Shown: one piece after another, positions 1 through 8,454 of the stretch
How positions within the stretch are numbered: the stretch's first letter is position 1
Layout: each line of letters begins with the position of its first letter
Notes under the pieces: generated by a model
The model's database searches: none
What the model saw: the letters and a program-made list of their open reading frames with translations, nothing else
What the model was told of the DNA's origin: nothing
NCBI GenBank assembly: GCA_016214955.1
Contig: JACRMN010000024.1
Coordinates: forward strand, 62,001-126,000
Source: Deltaproteobacteria bacterium
Lineage (GTDB): Bacteria > Myxococcota > Myxococcia > Myxococcales > Anaeromyxobacteraceae
DNA: 64,000 bases
Direction: 5' to 3'
Translations under genes and position numbers: made by a program

Positions 1-116
1 ACCTGCTGGCTGTCGGCGGAGATCACCTCGCCGCCGCAGCGCCGCGCCAGCTCCACCGCCAGGGCGGTCTTGCCCGAGGCGGTGGGCCCGGCGACGACGA
101 GCAGGAAGGGGGTCAC
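1..116 (-). CDS. miaA: tRNA dimethylallyltransferase MiaA, N-terminal fragment
   Basis: Only the first 38 or so codons lie in the window, starting from a GTG at 116-114; the rest runs off the left edge. The visible protein has the P-loop GPTASGKT near residue 10, followed by the motif ISADSQQV, which together are characteristic of MiaA. The enzyme adds a dimethylallyl group to N6 of A37 in tRNAs that read U-initial codons. The start lies 6 bp after the stop of the thioredoxin-like gene at 123-713, so the two are probably co-transcribed. Identification rests on the N-terminus only. Confidence 0.85.
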   Translation of the reverse strand, partial: MTPFLLVVAGPTASGKTALAVELARRCGGEVISADSQQ

Positions 117-122
117 GCCTGC

Positions 123-713
123 CTACTTCGAGGCCGCCTCTTCCGGCCGCGAGATGCCCAGCGCCCGCTGCACCTCGGCGAGCAGGAAGGTCCTGGCGTC
201 CTTCCCGTAGCCCCGCTCGATGCGGGCGATGGTCCCGTCGCGCCGGATGATGAACACCGACGGCAGCGACGACTGCTCGCCCAGGTAGCGCCGGGCCAGC
301 AGGTTGAAGCGGTCGCCGAGCACCGGGTAGGTGACCTTGGCTGCGCGGATCTGCCTGCGCGCCAGGGCCACACCCTCCTCCTCGCGGTCGATGTTCACCG
401 AGAGGACCCGCAGGCCCTGGTCCCGGTACATCTGGTGGAGCTGCTGCAGGTAGGGCATCTCCTTCTGGCAGGGCGCGCACCAGGAGGCGAAGAAGGAGAG
501 GAGCACCGCGCGGCTGCCGGGGTCCTCCGGCTCGTCGCCGGCGAACCTGTCCAGGCTCACGAAGGCGGCGCCCGAGGCCTCCGGGTTCAGGGCCCGGAGC
601 TGGAAGGCCGGGGCCGGCTGCCCCTCCACCGGCAGGTCCTCCTCCGCGCCGGCAGCCGGGGCGAGGGCGAGGGCGGCGACGACGAGGGCGAAGTGGGTGC
701 GGGACAGGCGCAT
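123..713 (-). CDS. TlpA/ResA-like thiol:disulfide oxidoreductase (exported)
   Basis: The product is 196 residues: an N-terminal signal segment ending near AAGAEE, then a thioredoxin fold with the redox motif CAPC at about residues 79-82 in the context FFASWCAPCQKEMP. This is typical of TlpA/ResA proteins, which reduce or oxidise periplasmic protein thiols, often in cytochrome c maturation. A cis-Pro segment (SLPSVFII) is present further on. I prefer the ATG at 713: a CACAAT hexamer sits 7 nt upstream of it, matching the leaderless pattern seen elsewhere here. An in-frame ATG at 722 is possible. It is upstream of miaA and downstream of hisS on the same strand. Confidence 0.85.
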   Translation of the reverse strand: MRLSRTHFALVVAALALAPAAGAEEDLPVEGQPAPAFQLRALNPEASGAAFVSLDRFAGDEPEDPGSRAVLLSFFASWCAPCQKEMPYLQQLHQMYRDQGLRVLSVNIDREEEGVALARRQIRAAKVTYPVLGDRFNLLARRYLGEQSSLPSVFIIRRDGTIARIERGYGKDARTFLLAEVQRALGISRPEEAASK

Positions 714-778
714 CCCGGCCATTGTGCAACGAGTGGCGCGCCGCTGTCTGTCCACCGCCAAGGGGGGTCGATGTCTGC

Positions 779-2026
779 CTAGGTGGGCCGGAAGCGGTCC
801 GGCAGGTCGGCGAGGGCGACCGGGGTCTCCTCGCGCGTCTTCATGTCCTTGAGCTTCGCCTGGCCGCTGCCGACCTCCTTCTCGCCCAGGACCAGCGCGT
901 AGCGGGCGCCCACCCGCTCCGCCTGCTTGAACTGGCGCGCCAGCTTGCCGCCGCGGGCGTCGAGGTCGCAGGCCACGCCGGCCCGGCGCAGCGCCACCGC
1001 CCGCGACAGGCACTCGCGGGCGCCGGCCTCGTCGGCCGAGATGAGGAAGAGCTCCGGCTGGCGCGAGGGCACCGGCCGTCCCACCGCCGCCATCACCATC
1101 GCCAGCCGCTCCTGCCCGATGGCGAAGCCGATGCCCGGCGTGGGCGGGCCGCCCAGCGTCTCCACGAGCTTGTCGTAGCGGCCGCCTCCGGCCACCGACG
1201 ACTGGGAGCCGATGGCGTCGCTGGTGAACTCGTAGGCGGTGCGGACGTAGTAGTCGAGGCCGCGCACCAGGCGCGTGTCCACGGTGAAGGGGATGCCGAG
1301 CGCGCCCAGGCCGCCGGTCACGGCGGCGTGGTGGGCGGCGCAGCCGGCACAGAGCCGGTCGAGGAGCCGCGGCGCCTGGGCCAGCACCGGCTGGCAGCCC
1401 TCCACCTTGCAGTCGAGCACGCGGAGCGGGTTGCGCTCCATGCGGTCGTTGCAGTCGACGCAGAGCTGGCCCTTGCGCTCGCGCAGCCAGCCCTGGAGCT
1501 CCTGCAGGTAGGCCGGGCGGCAGGACCCGTCGCCCACCGAGTTGAGCTTGAGCTGCACCGCCACGCCCAGCGCCGCGAAGAAGTCGGCGGCCATGGCGAT
1601 CTGCTCCACGTCGATGGCCGGCTCGGCGATGCCGAAGGCCTCGATGTCGAGCTGGTGGAACTGGCGGTAGCGCCCCTTCTGCGGCCGCTCGCGCCGGAAC
1701 ATGGGGCCGAGGGCGAACCACTTCTGCGGCCCCTCGACGTGCAGGCCGTGCTCGATGAAGGCGCGCACCAGGCCGGCGGTGGCCTCGGGGCGCAGGCAGA
1801 GCAGCTCCTCTCCCTTGTCCTCGAAGGCGTACATCTCCTTCTGGACGATGTCGGTGTTCTCGCCGACGCCGCGGGCGTAGAGCGCGGCGTGCTCCACCAC
1901 CGGGACGCGGACCTCGCGGTAGCCGTAGCGGCCGAAGAGCTCGCGGGCCACCTGCTCCATCTCCTGCCAGCGGCCCACCTCGGCCGGCAGGAGGTCGTTC
2001 ATGCCCTTCACGCCCGGGATCTTCAT
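779..2026 (-). CDS. hisS: Histidyl-tRNA synthetase
   Basis: The protein is 415 residues, the normal size for bacterial HisRS. It shows the class II signatures: LRPEATAGLVRAF (motif 2 region), the histidine-specific RGLDYYVRTAYEF, and VAGGGRYDKLV. Residues about 190-225 carry a CxxC...CxxxxC-type cysteine cluster (CVDCNDR, LDCKVEGC) resembling the zinc-binding insertion of some bacterial HisRS. The C-terminal anticodon-binding domain is present (ALVLGEKE). The gene attaches histidine to tRNA-His in the cytoplasm. It lies between psd and the thioredoxin-like gene on the same strand, with 65 bp to the latter. Confidence 0.96.
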   Translation of the reverse strand: MKIPGVKGMNDLLPAEVGRWQEMEQVARELFGRYGYREVRVPVVEHAALYARGVGENTDIVQKEMYAFEDKGEELLCLRPEATAGLVRAFIEHGLHVEGPQKWFALGPMFRRERPQKGRYRQFHQLDIEAFGIAEPAIDVEQIAMAADFFAALGVAVQLKLNSVGDGSCRPAYLQELQGWLRERKGQLCVDCNDRMERNPLRVLDCKVEGCQPVLAQAPRLLDRLCAGCAAHHAAVTGGLGALGIPFTVDTRLVRGLDYYVRTAYEFTSDAIGSQSSVAGGGRYDKLVETLGGPPTPGIGFAIGQERLAMVMAAVGRPVPSRQPELFLISADEAGARECLSRAVALRRAGVACDLDARGGKLARQFKQAERVGARYALVLGEKEVGSGQAKLKDMKTREETPVALADLPDRFRPT

Positions 2027-2074
2027 GGGGGGCGGGTTGTAGCACGGTGTACGCCGCCGGGCACGGCCCCGGCC

Positions 2075-2929
2075 CTACCCTCCGGACCGGCCGCCGATGG
2101 GCTCGCCCACCCTCACCCGTTCCCCCGGGACGAGCCGCGGGGCCAGGGTCACGCGGCCCGGCTCGAAGAGCAGGATCACGGTCGACCCCATCTCGAAGGC
2201 ACCCAGCTCGGCTCCCTTCTCCACCGGGACGGGGCTCGGGTAGTCGTGCCGCTGCAGCGTGGCGCCGGGCAGGTTGGTGACCGGCACCGCGTGGTCGTAG
2301 AAGGCCCTCACCCGCCCGACGATGGTGGCCCCCACCGCCACCACGGCGCAGGTGCCCAGCGGCGTCTCCATCACCGTCACCAGCCGCTCGTTGCGGGCGA
2401 AGAGCCCGGGCACGTGGGCCACCGAGGCCTCGTTCACCGGCCAGAGGGTGCCGGGCACGTAGCGCCATCCGGTCACCGTCCCGGGGAGCGGGAAGTGGAT
2501 GCGGTGGTAGTCGCGCGGGGAGAGGTAGAGGGTGGCCCAGGCGCCGCCCGCGAGCTTGCGGGCCAGCGCGGCGTCGGCGAGCAGAGCCTCGGCGGTATAG
2601 TCCACCCCCTTGGCCTGCAGGAGCTTCCCGCCCTCGCTGAGCCCGCACTCCGAGACCACCCCGTCCACGGGCGAGACCGGCACGTCGGCGCCCGGCGCGA
2701 TGGCCCGGCGGCCAGGGAGCAGCGGCCGAGCGAAGAACTCGCCGAAGGTCCGGTACGCCTCGAGCGGCGGGCACTCGGAGAGGTCGATGCCGTAGCGGTC
2801 GGCGAAGGCCCGCATCGCGAACCGGAGGGGCCCGCCGGGGAGGCCGGCGCGGGTGGCGGCGCCGACGGCCCGGGAGAGGGCGTGCTTGGGCACCGCCCCC
2901 ATGGCGGCGATGAAGAGCTTGCCGCTCAT
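2075..2929 (-). CDS. psd: Phosphatidylserine decarboxylase proenzyme
   Basis: A 284-residue protein of the membrane-associated Psd family, which makes phosphatidylethanolamine by decarboxylating phosphatidylserine. The family's self-cleavage site appears as MGST (in [11 protein letters not shown]), where Ser becomes the pyruvoyl group; the common form is LGST. Other family segments are PVDGVV and [14 protein letters not shown]. The length is close to the short bacterial form. The start codon overlaps the stop of the upstream lipoprotein gene by 4 bp (ATGA at 2929-2926), so translation is probably coupled. Phosphatidylserine synthase is not in the window. Confidence 0.95.
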   Translation of the reverse strand: MSGKLFIAAMGAVPKHALSRAVGAATRAGLPGGPLRFAMRAFADRYGIDLSECPPLEAYRTFGEFFARPLLPGRRAIAPGADVPVSPVDGVVSECGLSEGGKLLQAKGVDYTAEALLADAALARKLAGGAWATLYLSPRDYHRIHFPLPGTVTGWRYVPGTLWPVNEASVAHVPGLFARNERLVTVMETPLGTCAVVAVGATIVGRVRAFYDHAVPVTNLPGATLQRHDYPSPVPVEKGAELGAFEMGSTVILLFEPGRVTLAPRLVPGERVRVGEPIGGRSGG

Positions 2930-3759
2930 CGGGCCGGCGCGGGTGCGGGAGCGCCCTGTGCGGGCGCGGGTGCGGGTGCGGGGGCCTTGGGCGGCGTGGG
3001 CCCCTCCCACTTGAGCTTGGCGCCCGGAGGGAGCACCTCGCCCTTGGGCAGCGCGATGGTGCCGTCGGGCCGCAGCTCGCCCTGTACCTTGCGCTCCAGC
3101 TTCTGCTCCTTGGCGTCGGCGGCTTCCCGGACCTCGAGGAGCTTGCCCTCGGCGAAGAGCACCAGCCGGCCCACCTCCGCCGGGTGGGCCTTCTTGCAGG
3201 CCTCGGTGTCCTTGAGCCCCCAGGCCTGGCCCACCACCGCCTTGCCGTCGGAGCGCTCGATGCGCGCCGGCGCCTTGGCCTCGAAGCAGTCGCCCTTCGC
3301 CTTCTGAAACTCCTCGAGCGCCGTCCCCTCGGCCAGCGTCGAGGCCGGCCGCTGCGGCGCTGCCCTGGCGGCGTCGCCCCCGGTGGGCGCGGCGGGCGCC
3401 TCGGAGGGCGAGGTGCTCTCGCCGCCCGCGGCCGCGCCGGCACCGCCGGCCCAGGCGACCGGCGCGCCGGCCCCCTCCACCAGCCGGGCCCGGCGGGTCC
3501 GGTCCTCGGCCTGGGCGCGGAGCTCGGCGTCCACCTTCTCGCGCAGCGCCCGCGCGGCCTCGGCGTCGAGGCTGTCGGCGGGGACGCGCGAGAGCAGCTC
3601 CATCACCTGGGCCATCTCGGGCTGGGCGTAGGGGTCGAGGGGGGAGCGGGCCACCAGGCCGGCGTGGAGCTGCCGGGCCTTCTCGTAGTCGGGTGAGGGC
3701 TGGGGACGCTGGCATGCCGCCAGCCCCGTGGCCAGGGCCAGCGCGAGCGGGATTCGCAT
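2926..3759 (-). CDS. Lipoprotein of unknown function
   Basis: The 277-residue product starts with a short hydrophobic segment ending in a lipobox (GLAAC, Cys16), so it is predicted to be lipid-anchored. The middle is rich in Ala, Gly, Pro and charged residues; a more ordered part around residues 150-240 includes [16 protein letters not shown] and paired cysteines. The C-terminus is an Ala-Pro repeat (about 25 residues). I recognise no enzymatic domain. It overlaps psd by 4 bp, which hints at an envelope role, but this is context only. A TACACT hexamer ends 6 nt before the ATG, so the mRNA may be leaderless. Confidence 0.75.
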   Translation of the reverse strand: MRIPLALALATGLAACQRPQPSPDYEKARQLHAGLVARSPLDPYAQPEMAQVMELLSRVPADSLDAEAARALREKVDAELRAQAEDRTRRARLVEGAGAPVAWAGGAGAAAGGESTSPSEAPAAPTGGDAARAAPQRPASTLAEGTALEEFQKAKGDCFEAKAPARIERSDGKAVVGQAWGLKDTEACKKAHPAEVGRLVLFAEGKLLEVREAADAKEQKLERKVQGELRPDGTIALPKGEVLPPGAKLKWEGPTPPKAPAPAPAPAQGAPAPAPAR

Positions 3760-3837
3760 GGCCGAAGTGTAGCAGGGGAGCCGCGGCGAGGTCCCTTCCG
3801 GTTGACGGCTGCGGCCGAGGCCGGCAAGGGTGAGGCC

Positions 3838-4356
3838 ATGCGCATCGGCGCCCTGGCGGACACCCACGGTCACGCCGACCCCCGGCTGCCGGAGCTGTTC
3901 CGCGGCTGCGAGCTGCTCCTGCACGCCGGCGACGTGGGCTCGCCCGCGGTGCTGGCGGCGCTCCGGGCCATCGCGCCGGTGCGGGCGGTGCGCGGCAACA
4001 ACGACGTCGGCCCTTTCGGCGAGTCGCTGCCGGAGGCGCTGCGGGAGGCGCTGGGCCCTCTCGCGGCGGTGGTGCTCCACGAGCTCTGGGCGCCGGACCG
4101 GCTCTCCCCCGGCGCGCGCCAGGCGCTCCAGAGGCCGGCGCCGCTCGTGCTCTACGGCCACTCCCACCGGCCGGCGGTCGAGCAGCGGGAGGGCACGCTG
4201 TTCCTCAACCCGGGCAGCGCCGGGAAGAAGCGCTTCTCGCTGCCGCGCAGCGCCGCGCTGCTCACGGTGGAGGGGCGCACCGTCACCTTCGCGGTGCACG
4301 ACCTCGACGGGCCCGGCCTGCCGCTCCTCCTGTCGCCGTGGCGCGGCGACCTGTAG
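3838..4356 (+). CDS. YfcE/MJ0936-type metallophosphoesterase
   Basis: A 172-residue single-domain phosphoesterase. The metal-binding motifs are all visible in order: ADTHGH (Asp8, His10), HAGDVG, RGNND, YGHSHRP and LNPGS. These define the small calcineurin-like family of YfcE/MJ0936 phosphodiesterases, which cleave phosphodiester substrates in the cytoplasm with two divalent metals; the natural substrate is unknown. I chose the ATG at 3838 ([11 protein letters not shown]) over an upstream in-frame start at 3802 because AAGGGTGAGG just upstream can act as a ribosome site and the family begins directly with this strand. It is divergent from the lipoprotein gene. Confidence 0.88.
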   Translation: MRIGALADTHGHADPRLPELFRGCELLLHAGDVGSPAVLAALRAIAPVRAVRGNNDVGPFGESLPEALREALGPLAAVVLHELWAPDRLSPGARQALQRPAPLVLYGHSHRPAVEQREGTLFLNPGSAGKKRFSLPRSAALLTVEGRTVTFAVHDLDGPGLPLLLSPWRGDL

Positions 4357-4391
4357 GGCCTGCCGTGCCTCCCGCCGGGGCTGCGCCCCGC

Positions 4392-4420
4392 TTGAGCCGG
4401 AGCCCGGCGCGCCCTAGCAT
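4392..4420 (+). promoter_or_regulatory. Sigma70-like promoter of the glutamine amidotransferase gene
   Basis: TTGAGC at 4392-4397 and TAGCAT at 4415-4420 are separated by exactly 17 nt. The start codon follows only 8 nt after the -10 element, so transcription is expected to begin at or next to the ATG, giving a leaderless mRNA. No Shine-Dalgarno sequence is visible. Confidence 0.6.
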
Positions 4421-4428
4421 TCCCTACC

Positions 4429-5199
4429 ATGTGCCGCCTGTACGGCCAGCGCTCCGCCGCCACCGCCGGCGCTGCCGAGCCGCTCTGCGTGAGCCACAAC
4501 GCGCTCCGCTTCCAGTCCCACGTGCACCCGCACGGCTGGGGCGTGGGCTGGTGGCGCGCCGGCCGGCCCCAGGTGGAGCGCGGGGTGCTGCCGGCCCACG
4601 CCGACCAGGCCTTCTGCGACGCCTCCCACCGGGCCCGCTCCCGGGTGGTGCTGGCCCACGTCCGCGACGCCAGCGTGGGGGCGGTGACCGAGCGCAACAC
4701 CCACCCCTTCGCCCACGGCCCCTGGCTGTTCGCCCACAACGGCACCGTGGCCCGGTTCCGGCGCTCGGCGCGGGTGCGCGCCGCGCTGGAGGCCGAGATC
4801 GCGCCCTCGCTGCGGCGCAACCTGCACGGCGAGACCGACAGCGAGCGCTGCTTCTACCTCTTCCTCTCGCGCCTCGGCCGCTCCTGGCGCCGGGCCACGC
4901 TGGCAGAGGTGCGCCGGGCGCTGGCCGAGACCACTCGCATCGTCTCCGGCCTCGCCGATCCGGGCGCCGCCCGCCCCTCCTCGCTCAACTTCCTGGTCTC
5001 CGACGGGCGGCTCCTCGCCGCCGCACGCCGCGGCCGCACCCTGCACCTCCTGCGGCAGCCAGGCCCCTCGGGGCGGGTGGTCATCGCCAGCGAGCCCATC
5101 GGCAAGGGGCCCTGGCGCGAGGTGCCCGACGGCGGCTTCGTGGGCGTGGACCCGCGCGGCAGGCTGGTGGAGGGGGCGCTCCTGCCCCCGCGCCCGTGA
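4429..5199 (+). CDS. Class II glutamine amidotransferase (YafJ-like)
   Basis: A 256-residue Ntn-hydrolase. The protein begins MCRLYG, so after Met removal Cys becomes the N-terminal nucleophile, as required in class II amidotransferases. Supporting motifs are HPHGWGVGWW (glycine loop), VVLAHVRDAS, NTHPFAHG and FAHNGTV. It resembles the stand-alone YafJ/DUG3/EgtC group, which hydrolyse glutamine or gamma-glutamyl amides; the physiological partner is unknown. It is convergent with tsaE, 6 bp apart. The start is fixed by the catalytic Cys2, and a TTGAGC-N17-TAGCAT promoter ends 8 nt before the ATG. Confidence 0.85.
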   Translation: MCRLYGQRSAATAGAAEPLCVSHNALRFQSHVHPHGWGVGWWRAGRPQVERGVLPAHADQAFCDASHRARSRVVLAHVRDASVGAVTERNTHPFAHGPWLFAHNGTVARFRRSARVRAALEAEIAPSLRRNLHGETDSERCFYLFLSRLGRSWRRATLAEVRRALAETTRIVSGLADPGAARPSSLNFLVSDGRLLAAARRGRTLHLLRQPGPSGRVVIASEPIGKGPWREVPDGGFVGVDPRGRLVEGALLPPRP

Positions 5200-5205
5200 G
5201 GGGGC

Positions 5206-5811
5206 TCATCCTCCCGGACCGGACCTCGATCTCGACCCCGACCCCGACCCCGACCTCGACCTCGACCTCGGCTTCTTCTTCGCCCTCGCCTTCGCCCGGG
5301 AGGTGGACCGGCGCAGGGACTCCACGAGCACGGCGCCGCGCGCGCCAAGGCCCACCAGCTCCAGGTGGCGCGCGCCCGGGGCCCTCTCGTGGTGGGCGAG
5401 CCGCACCTCGAGCCGCTCGGGCGGGAGCAGTCCGGGGGCGCGGTCGGCCCACTCCACCAGCACCGCGCCCTCCCCGCCCAGCAGGTCCTCGAAGCCGGTG
5501 GCCGCCAGCTCGTCCTCGTCGGCGAGCCGGTAGAGGTCGGCATGGTGGATGGGGAGGCGGCCGAGGTAGGTGGCGACGATGGCGAAGGTGGGGCTGGCCA
5601 CCTCGCGCTCCGGCACGCGCGCGCCCCGGCAGATGCCGCGGACGAGCTGCGTCTTCCCGGCGCCGAGATCACCCACCAGCGCCACCACATCGCCCGGAAC
5701 GAGCGCCCGCCCGAGCCGCTCGCCCAGAGCCGCCGTTGCCCGGGCCGAGCGGGAGAGGAGGCGCAGCGTCGCCCCCGGGGGCCCCACGGCTACCGCCCCC
5801 ACGCTGCCCAC
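5206..5811 (-). CDS. tsaE: tRNA threonylcarbamoyladenosine biosynthesis ATPase TsaE
   Basis: The core is a TsaE ATPase needed with TsaB and TsaD for the t6A37 modification of ANN-decoding tRNAs. It has the P-loop GDLGAGKTQLVRG near residue 45, then SPTFAIV, HHADLYRL and VLVEWADR. The protein is 201 residues, about 40 longer than usual; the excess is a C-terminal tail that changes from KARAKKK into alternating Arg-Ser and Gly-Ser dipeptides, encoded by a 6-bp tandem repeat. The start is uncertain (GTG at 5811, with more GTGs shortly after). It overlaps the 3' end of nnr by 22 bp. Confidence 0.9.
   Translation of the reverse strand: MGSVGAVAVGPPGATLRLLSRSARATAALGERLGRALVPGDVVALVGDLGAGKTQLVRGICRGARVPEREVASPTFAIVATYLGRLPIHHADLYRLADEDELAATGFEDLLGGEGAVLVEWADRAPGLLPPERLEVRLAHHERAPGARHLELVGLGARGAVLVESLRRSTSRAKARAKKKPRSRSRSGSGSGSRSRSGPGG
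5223..5270. repeat. 6-bp tandem repeat inside the tsaE 3' end
   Basis: On the plus strand about eight consecutive hexamers of the form CTCGAC or CCCGAC run through this stretch, then decay into CTCGGC and TTCTTC-type units. On the minus strand they encode the alternating Arg-Ser/Gly-Ser tail of TsaE. Such a repeat is prone to slippage in multiples of six, which would keep the frame and only alter tail length. Confidence 0.8.
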
Positions 5812-7319
5812 ACCTGGCCGACGGCGTCGGCCAGATCGGCGGCCAGCAGGCCGCGCTGCCCGTGGCGCTGCGCCGCCAGGTCGCCGGCGCGCCCGTGCAC
5901 CCAGGCGCCGGCCCGGGCCGCGGCCCGGGCGTCGAGGCCGCCGGCCAGGAGCGCCCCCACCAGGCCGGCCAGCACGTCGCCGGTGCCGCCGCTGGCCATG
6001 CCGGCGTTGCCGCTGCTCACCAGCGCCGGTGCTCCGGCGGGGTCGGCCACCACCGTCCGCGCCCCCTTCAGCACCACCACGCAGCCCCAGGCCCTGGCCC
6101 GCTCGGCCGCCAGGCCGATGCGGTCGGCCTGCACCGCGGCGACGTCGGTGGCGCAGAGGCGGGCCATCTCGCCGGGGTGCGGCGTCACCACCGCGGGCGC
6201 CGGCAGCCCGGCCACGCCCTCGCGGCTGCCCGCCAGGGCGTTGAGCGCGTCGGCGTCGAGCACCGCCGGCAGGCGCGCGGCGGCGAGCAGGTCGCGCAGC
6301 AGGCCGGCGGTCTCCGGCCCCCGGGGGATGCCGGGCCCCACCACCAGCGCGTCGCTGCCGCGGGCGGCCTCGAGCAGGGGCGCCAGGTCCCCGCGCGCGA
6401 GCGGGCCGTTGCCCGGCAGCGGCAGGCTCATGGCCTCGGGCCGCCCGGCCAGCGCCAGCGGCAGCACCTCGTCGCGGGCCGCCAGCGTGACGAGCCCGGC
6501 GCCGCCGCGCAGCGCGCCGGCCAGGGCCAGGTGGGCCGCGCCGCTCTTGCCCGGCGAGCCGGCGATCACCAGCAGCCTGCCGGCGTCTCCCTTGTGGGCG
6601 TCGGGGGCGCGCGGCGGCACCAGCGCCCGCGCCTCCTTCTCGCCCAGGAGCTCGCAGGCCACCGGGACGCGCGCCGCCGCCTCGGGCGGGATGCCGATGT
6701 CGGCCACCGCCACCTCGCCGGCCAGCGCCGCGCCGGGGTGGAGCAGCAGGCCGCGCTTGGGGAAGGCGAAGGTGACGGTGCGGTCGGCCTCGACGCAGGC
6801 GCCCGGGGGGCGGCCGGTGTCGGCCGACAGCCCGGAGGGCACGTCCACCGCCAGCACCCGCGCGCCGGCGGCCCGCAGCGCCCGCAGCCGCTCGATGGCG
6901 GCGAGGAAGAGCCCGTCGGGCGCGCGGGAGAGGCCGGTGCCCAGCAGCGCGTCCACCAGGAGCTCCCCGGGCGCGGCGAGGATGGCGCCGGCATCGGCGA
7001 GGTCGCGGATGGGCAGGCCGGCCCGGGCCGCCTCCTCCCGGGCCTGGCGCGCGTCGCCGGCCAGCTTCGCCAGGGGCACGAGCGCCAGGGCCTCCACCTC
7101 GCGCCCGGCGGCGTGGAGGATGCGCCCGGCCACGTAGCCGTCGCCGCCGTTGTTGCCGGCGCCGCAGACGACGCGGATGCGGCCGCGGGGCGCCAGCGCC
7201 ACGGCGTGGGCCGCCACCGCCGTTCCGGCCGCCTCCATGAGCCGCATGCCGGGGATGCCCAGGCCGCGGATGGCGGCCTCGTCGATGGCCCTCATCTCGG
7301 CGGCGCCCACCAGCCTCAT
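5790..7319 (-). CDS. nnr: Bifunctional NAD(P)H-hydrate epimerase / ADP-dependent dehydratase
   Basis: A 509-residue fusion of the YjeF N-terminal epimerase (about residues 1-210; motifs RLMEAAGTAV, CGAGNNGGDGYV, DALLGTGL) and the ribokinase-like dehydratase (about 225-505; HKGDAGRLLVIAGS, VVTPHPGEMARL, MASGGTGDVLAG). Together they repair hydrated NADH and NADPH: the epimerase interconverts R and S forms and the dehydratase restores the S form using ADP. The ATG at 7319 overlaps the acpS stop by 4 bp (ATGA). Its end overlaps tsaE, an order of acpS-nnr-tsaE seen in many bacteria. Confidence 0.95.
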   Translation of the reverse strand: MRLVGAAEMRAIDEAAIRGLGIPGMRLMEAAGTAVAAHAVALAPRGRIRVVCGAGNNGGDGYVAGRILHAAGREVEALALVPLAKLAGDARQAREEAARAGLPIRDLADAGAILAAPGELLVDALLGTGLSRAPDGLFLAAIERLRALRAAGARVLAVDVPSGLSADTGRPPGACVEADRTVTFAFPKRGLLLHPGAALAGEVAVADIGIPPEAAARVPVACELLGEKEARALVPPRAPDAHKGDAGRLLVIAGSPGKSGAAHLALAGALRGGAGLVTLAARDEVLPLALAGRPEAMSLPLPGNGPLARGDLAPLLEAARGSDALVVGPGIPRGPETAGLLRDLLAAARLPAVLDADALNALAGSREGVAGLPAPAVVTPHPGEMARLCATDVAAVQADRIGLAAERARAWGCVVVLKGARTVVADPAGAPALVSSGNAGMASGGTGDVLAGLVGALLAGGLDARAAARAGAWVHGRAGDLAAQRHGQRGLLAADLADAVGQVWAAWGR

Positions 7320-7708
7320 GGCTCGCCCCTCTCCAGGATGACGCCTGCCACGGCCATCCCGCCGTCGTGGGTGAGGCTCAGGTGCATGCGGGTCACGCCC
7401 AGCGCCTCGGCGGCCCGGGCGGCGGCGCCGCCGAGCCGGAGCCGCGGCGGCCCCTCCTCGCGCAGCACCTCGACGTCGGTGAAGCGGATGCCGGCCGGTG
7501 CGCCCAGCGCCTTCATGGCCGCCTCCTTGGCGGCGAAGCGGGCGGCGTAGTGGGTGGCGCGGTCGTTGCGGGCGTCGCAGTAGGCCCGCTCGGCGTCGGT
7601 GAAGCACCGGGCCAGGAACCGGGCCGAGCGCTCGGCGGCTCGCCCCCCCGCCACCTGCCTGCGGATGCGGGCGATCTCCACCGCATCGATGCCGTAGCCG
7701 ACGATCAC
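7316..7708 (-). CDS. acpS: Holo-[acyl-carrier-protein] synthase
   Basis: A 130-residue phosphopantetheinyl transferase that converts apo-ACP to holo-ACP using CoA. It has the family's metal-binding Asp in [11 protein letters not shown], the segment [15 protein letters not shown], and [13 protein letters not shown] with the conserved Glu and Lys. [11 protein letters not shown] closes the fold. The start is a GTG at 7708 that overlaps the pdxJ stop by 4 bp, and its stop overlaps the nnr start by 4 bp, so it is translated within a tightly coupled block. Confidence 0.95.
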   Translation of the reverse strand: MIVGYGIDAVEIARIRRQVAGGRAAERSARFLARCFTDAERAYCDARNDRATHYAARFAAKEAAMKALGAPAGIRFTDVEVLREEGPPRLRLGGAAARAAEALGVTRMHLSLTHDGGMAVAGVILERGEP

Positions 7709-8439
7709 CGGCCCGCCGCGCCGGCGGCGAGGAGCTCCTTCATCTCGCGCACGGCGCGCTCCATGCCCACCAGTACCGCCCGGGCGACGATGGCGTGGCC
7801 GATGTTGAACTCCTCGATCTCGGCGATGGCGGCCACCGGGGCGGCGTTGCGGTAGTTGAGCCCGTGCCCGGCGGCCACCGCCAGGCCCAGCCTGGCCGCG
7901 GCCTTGGCGGCGTCGACGATGCGGGCCAGCTCCCGGCGCTGGTCGCCGGGGAGCCGGGCGTCGCAGTAGCGGCCGGTGTGGATCTCGATCACCTGGGCCT
8001 CGGCCCGGTGGGCGGCCCGCACCTGGTCCACGTCGGGATCGATGAAGAGCGACACCAGGATGTCGGCGTCGCGCAGGGTCTTGACGATCTTGCGGATGTG
8101 GTCCCGCTGCCCGGCGGCGTCGAGGCCGCCCTCGGTGGTCAGCTCCTCGCGCCGCTCCGGCACCAGGGTGCACTCGTCGGGCTTCACCTCGTAGGCGGTC
8201 TTCACCATCTCGGCGGTGGCGGCCATCTCCAGGTTGAGCCGGGTGGTCACCGTCTGGCGCAGCACGCGCAGGTCGCGGTCCTGGATGTGCCGCCGGTCCT
8301 CGCGCAGGTGGATGGTGATCTGGTCGGCGCCGCCCAGCTCGGCGAGCTGGGCCGCGGCCACCGGGTCCGGGTAGGTGGCGCGCCGCACCTGCCGCAGGGT
8401 GGCGACGTGGTCGACGTTGACTCCGAGCCTGGGTGCCAT
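7705..8439 (-). CDS. pdxJ: Pyridoxine 5'-phosphate synthase
   Basis: A 244-residue TIM-barrel enzyme that condenses 1-deoxyxylulose 5-phosphate with 3-amino-1-hydroxyacetone phosphate in the DXP-dependent vitamin B6 route. The N-terminus [16 protein letters not shown], then [32 protein letters not shown] and GHGLNYRN are hallmarks. An AGGGGGAGGA stretch 9 nt upstream of the ATG is a strong ribosome-binding site. It sits 15 bp after glmM and overlaps acpS by 4 bp; pdxJ-acpS pairing is widespread. Confidence 0.97.
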   Translation of the reverse strand: MAPRLGVNVDHVATLRQVRRATYPDPVAAAQLAELGGADQITIHLREDRRHIQDRDLRVLRQTVTTRLNLEMAATAEMVKTAYEVKPDECTLVPERREELTTEGGLDAAGQRDHIRKIVKTLRDADILVSLFIDPDVDQVRAAHRAEAQVIEIHTGRYCDARLPGDQRRELARIVDAAKAAARLGLAVAAGHGLNYRNAAPVAAIAEIEEFNIGHAIVARAVLVGMERAVREMKELLAAGAAGR

Positions 8440-8454
8440 GGCCTGGTCCTCCCC

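Noticed and set aside
5790-7607. Upstream-extended nnr frame beginning at 7607
   Set aside because: The extra codons are antisense-frame overlap with acpS; the ATG at 7319 overlaps the acpS stop and fits the family N-terminus.
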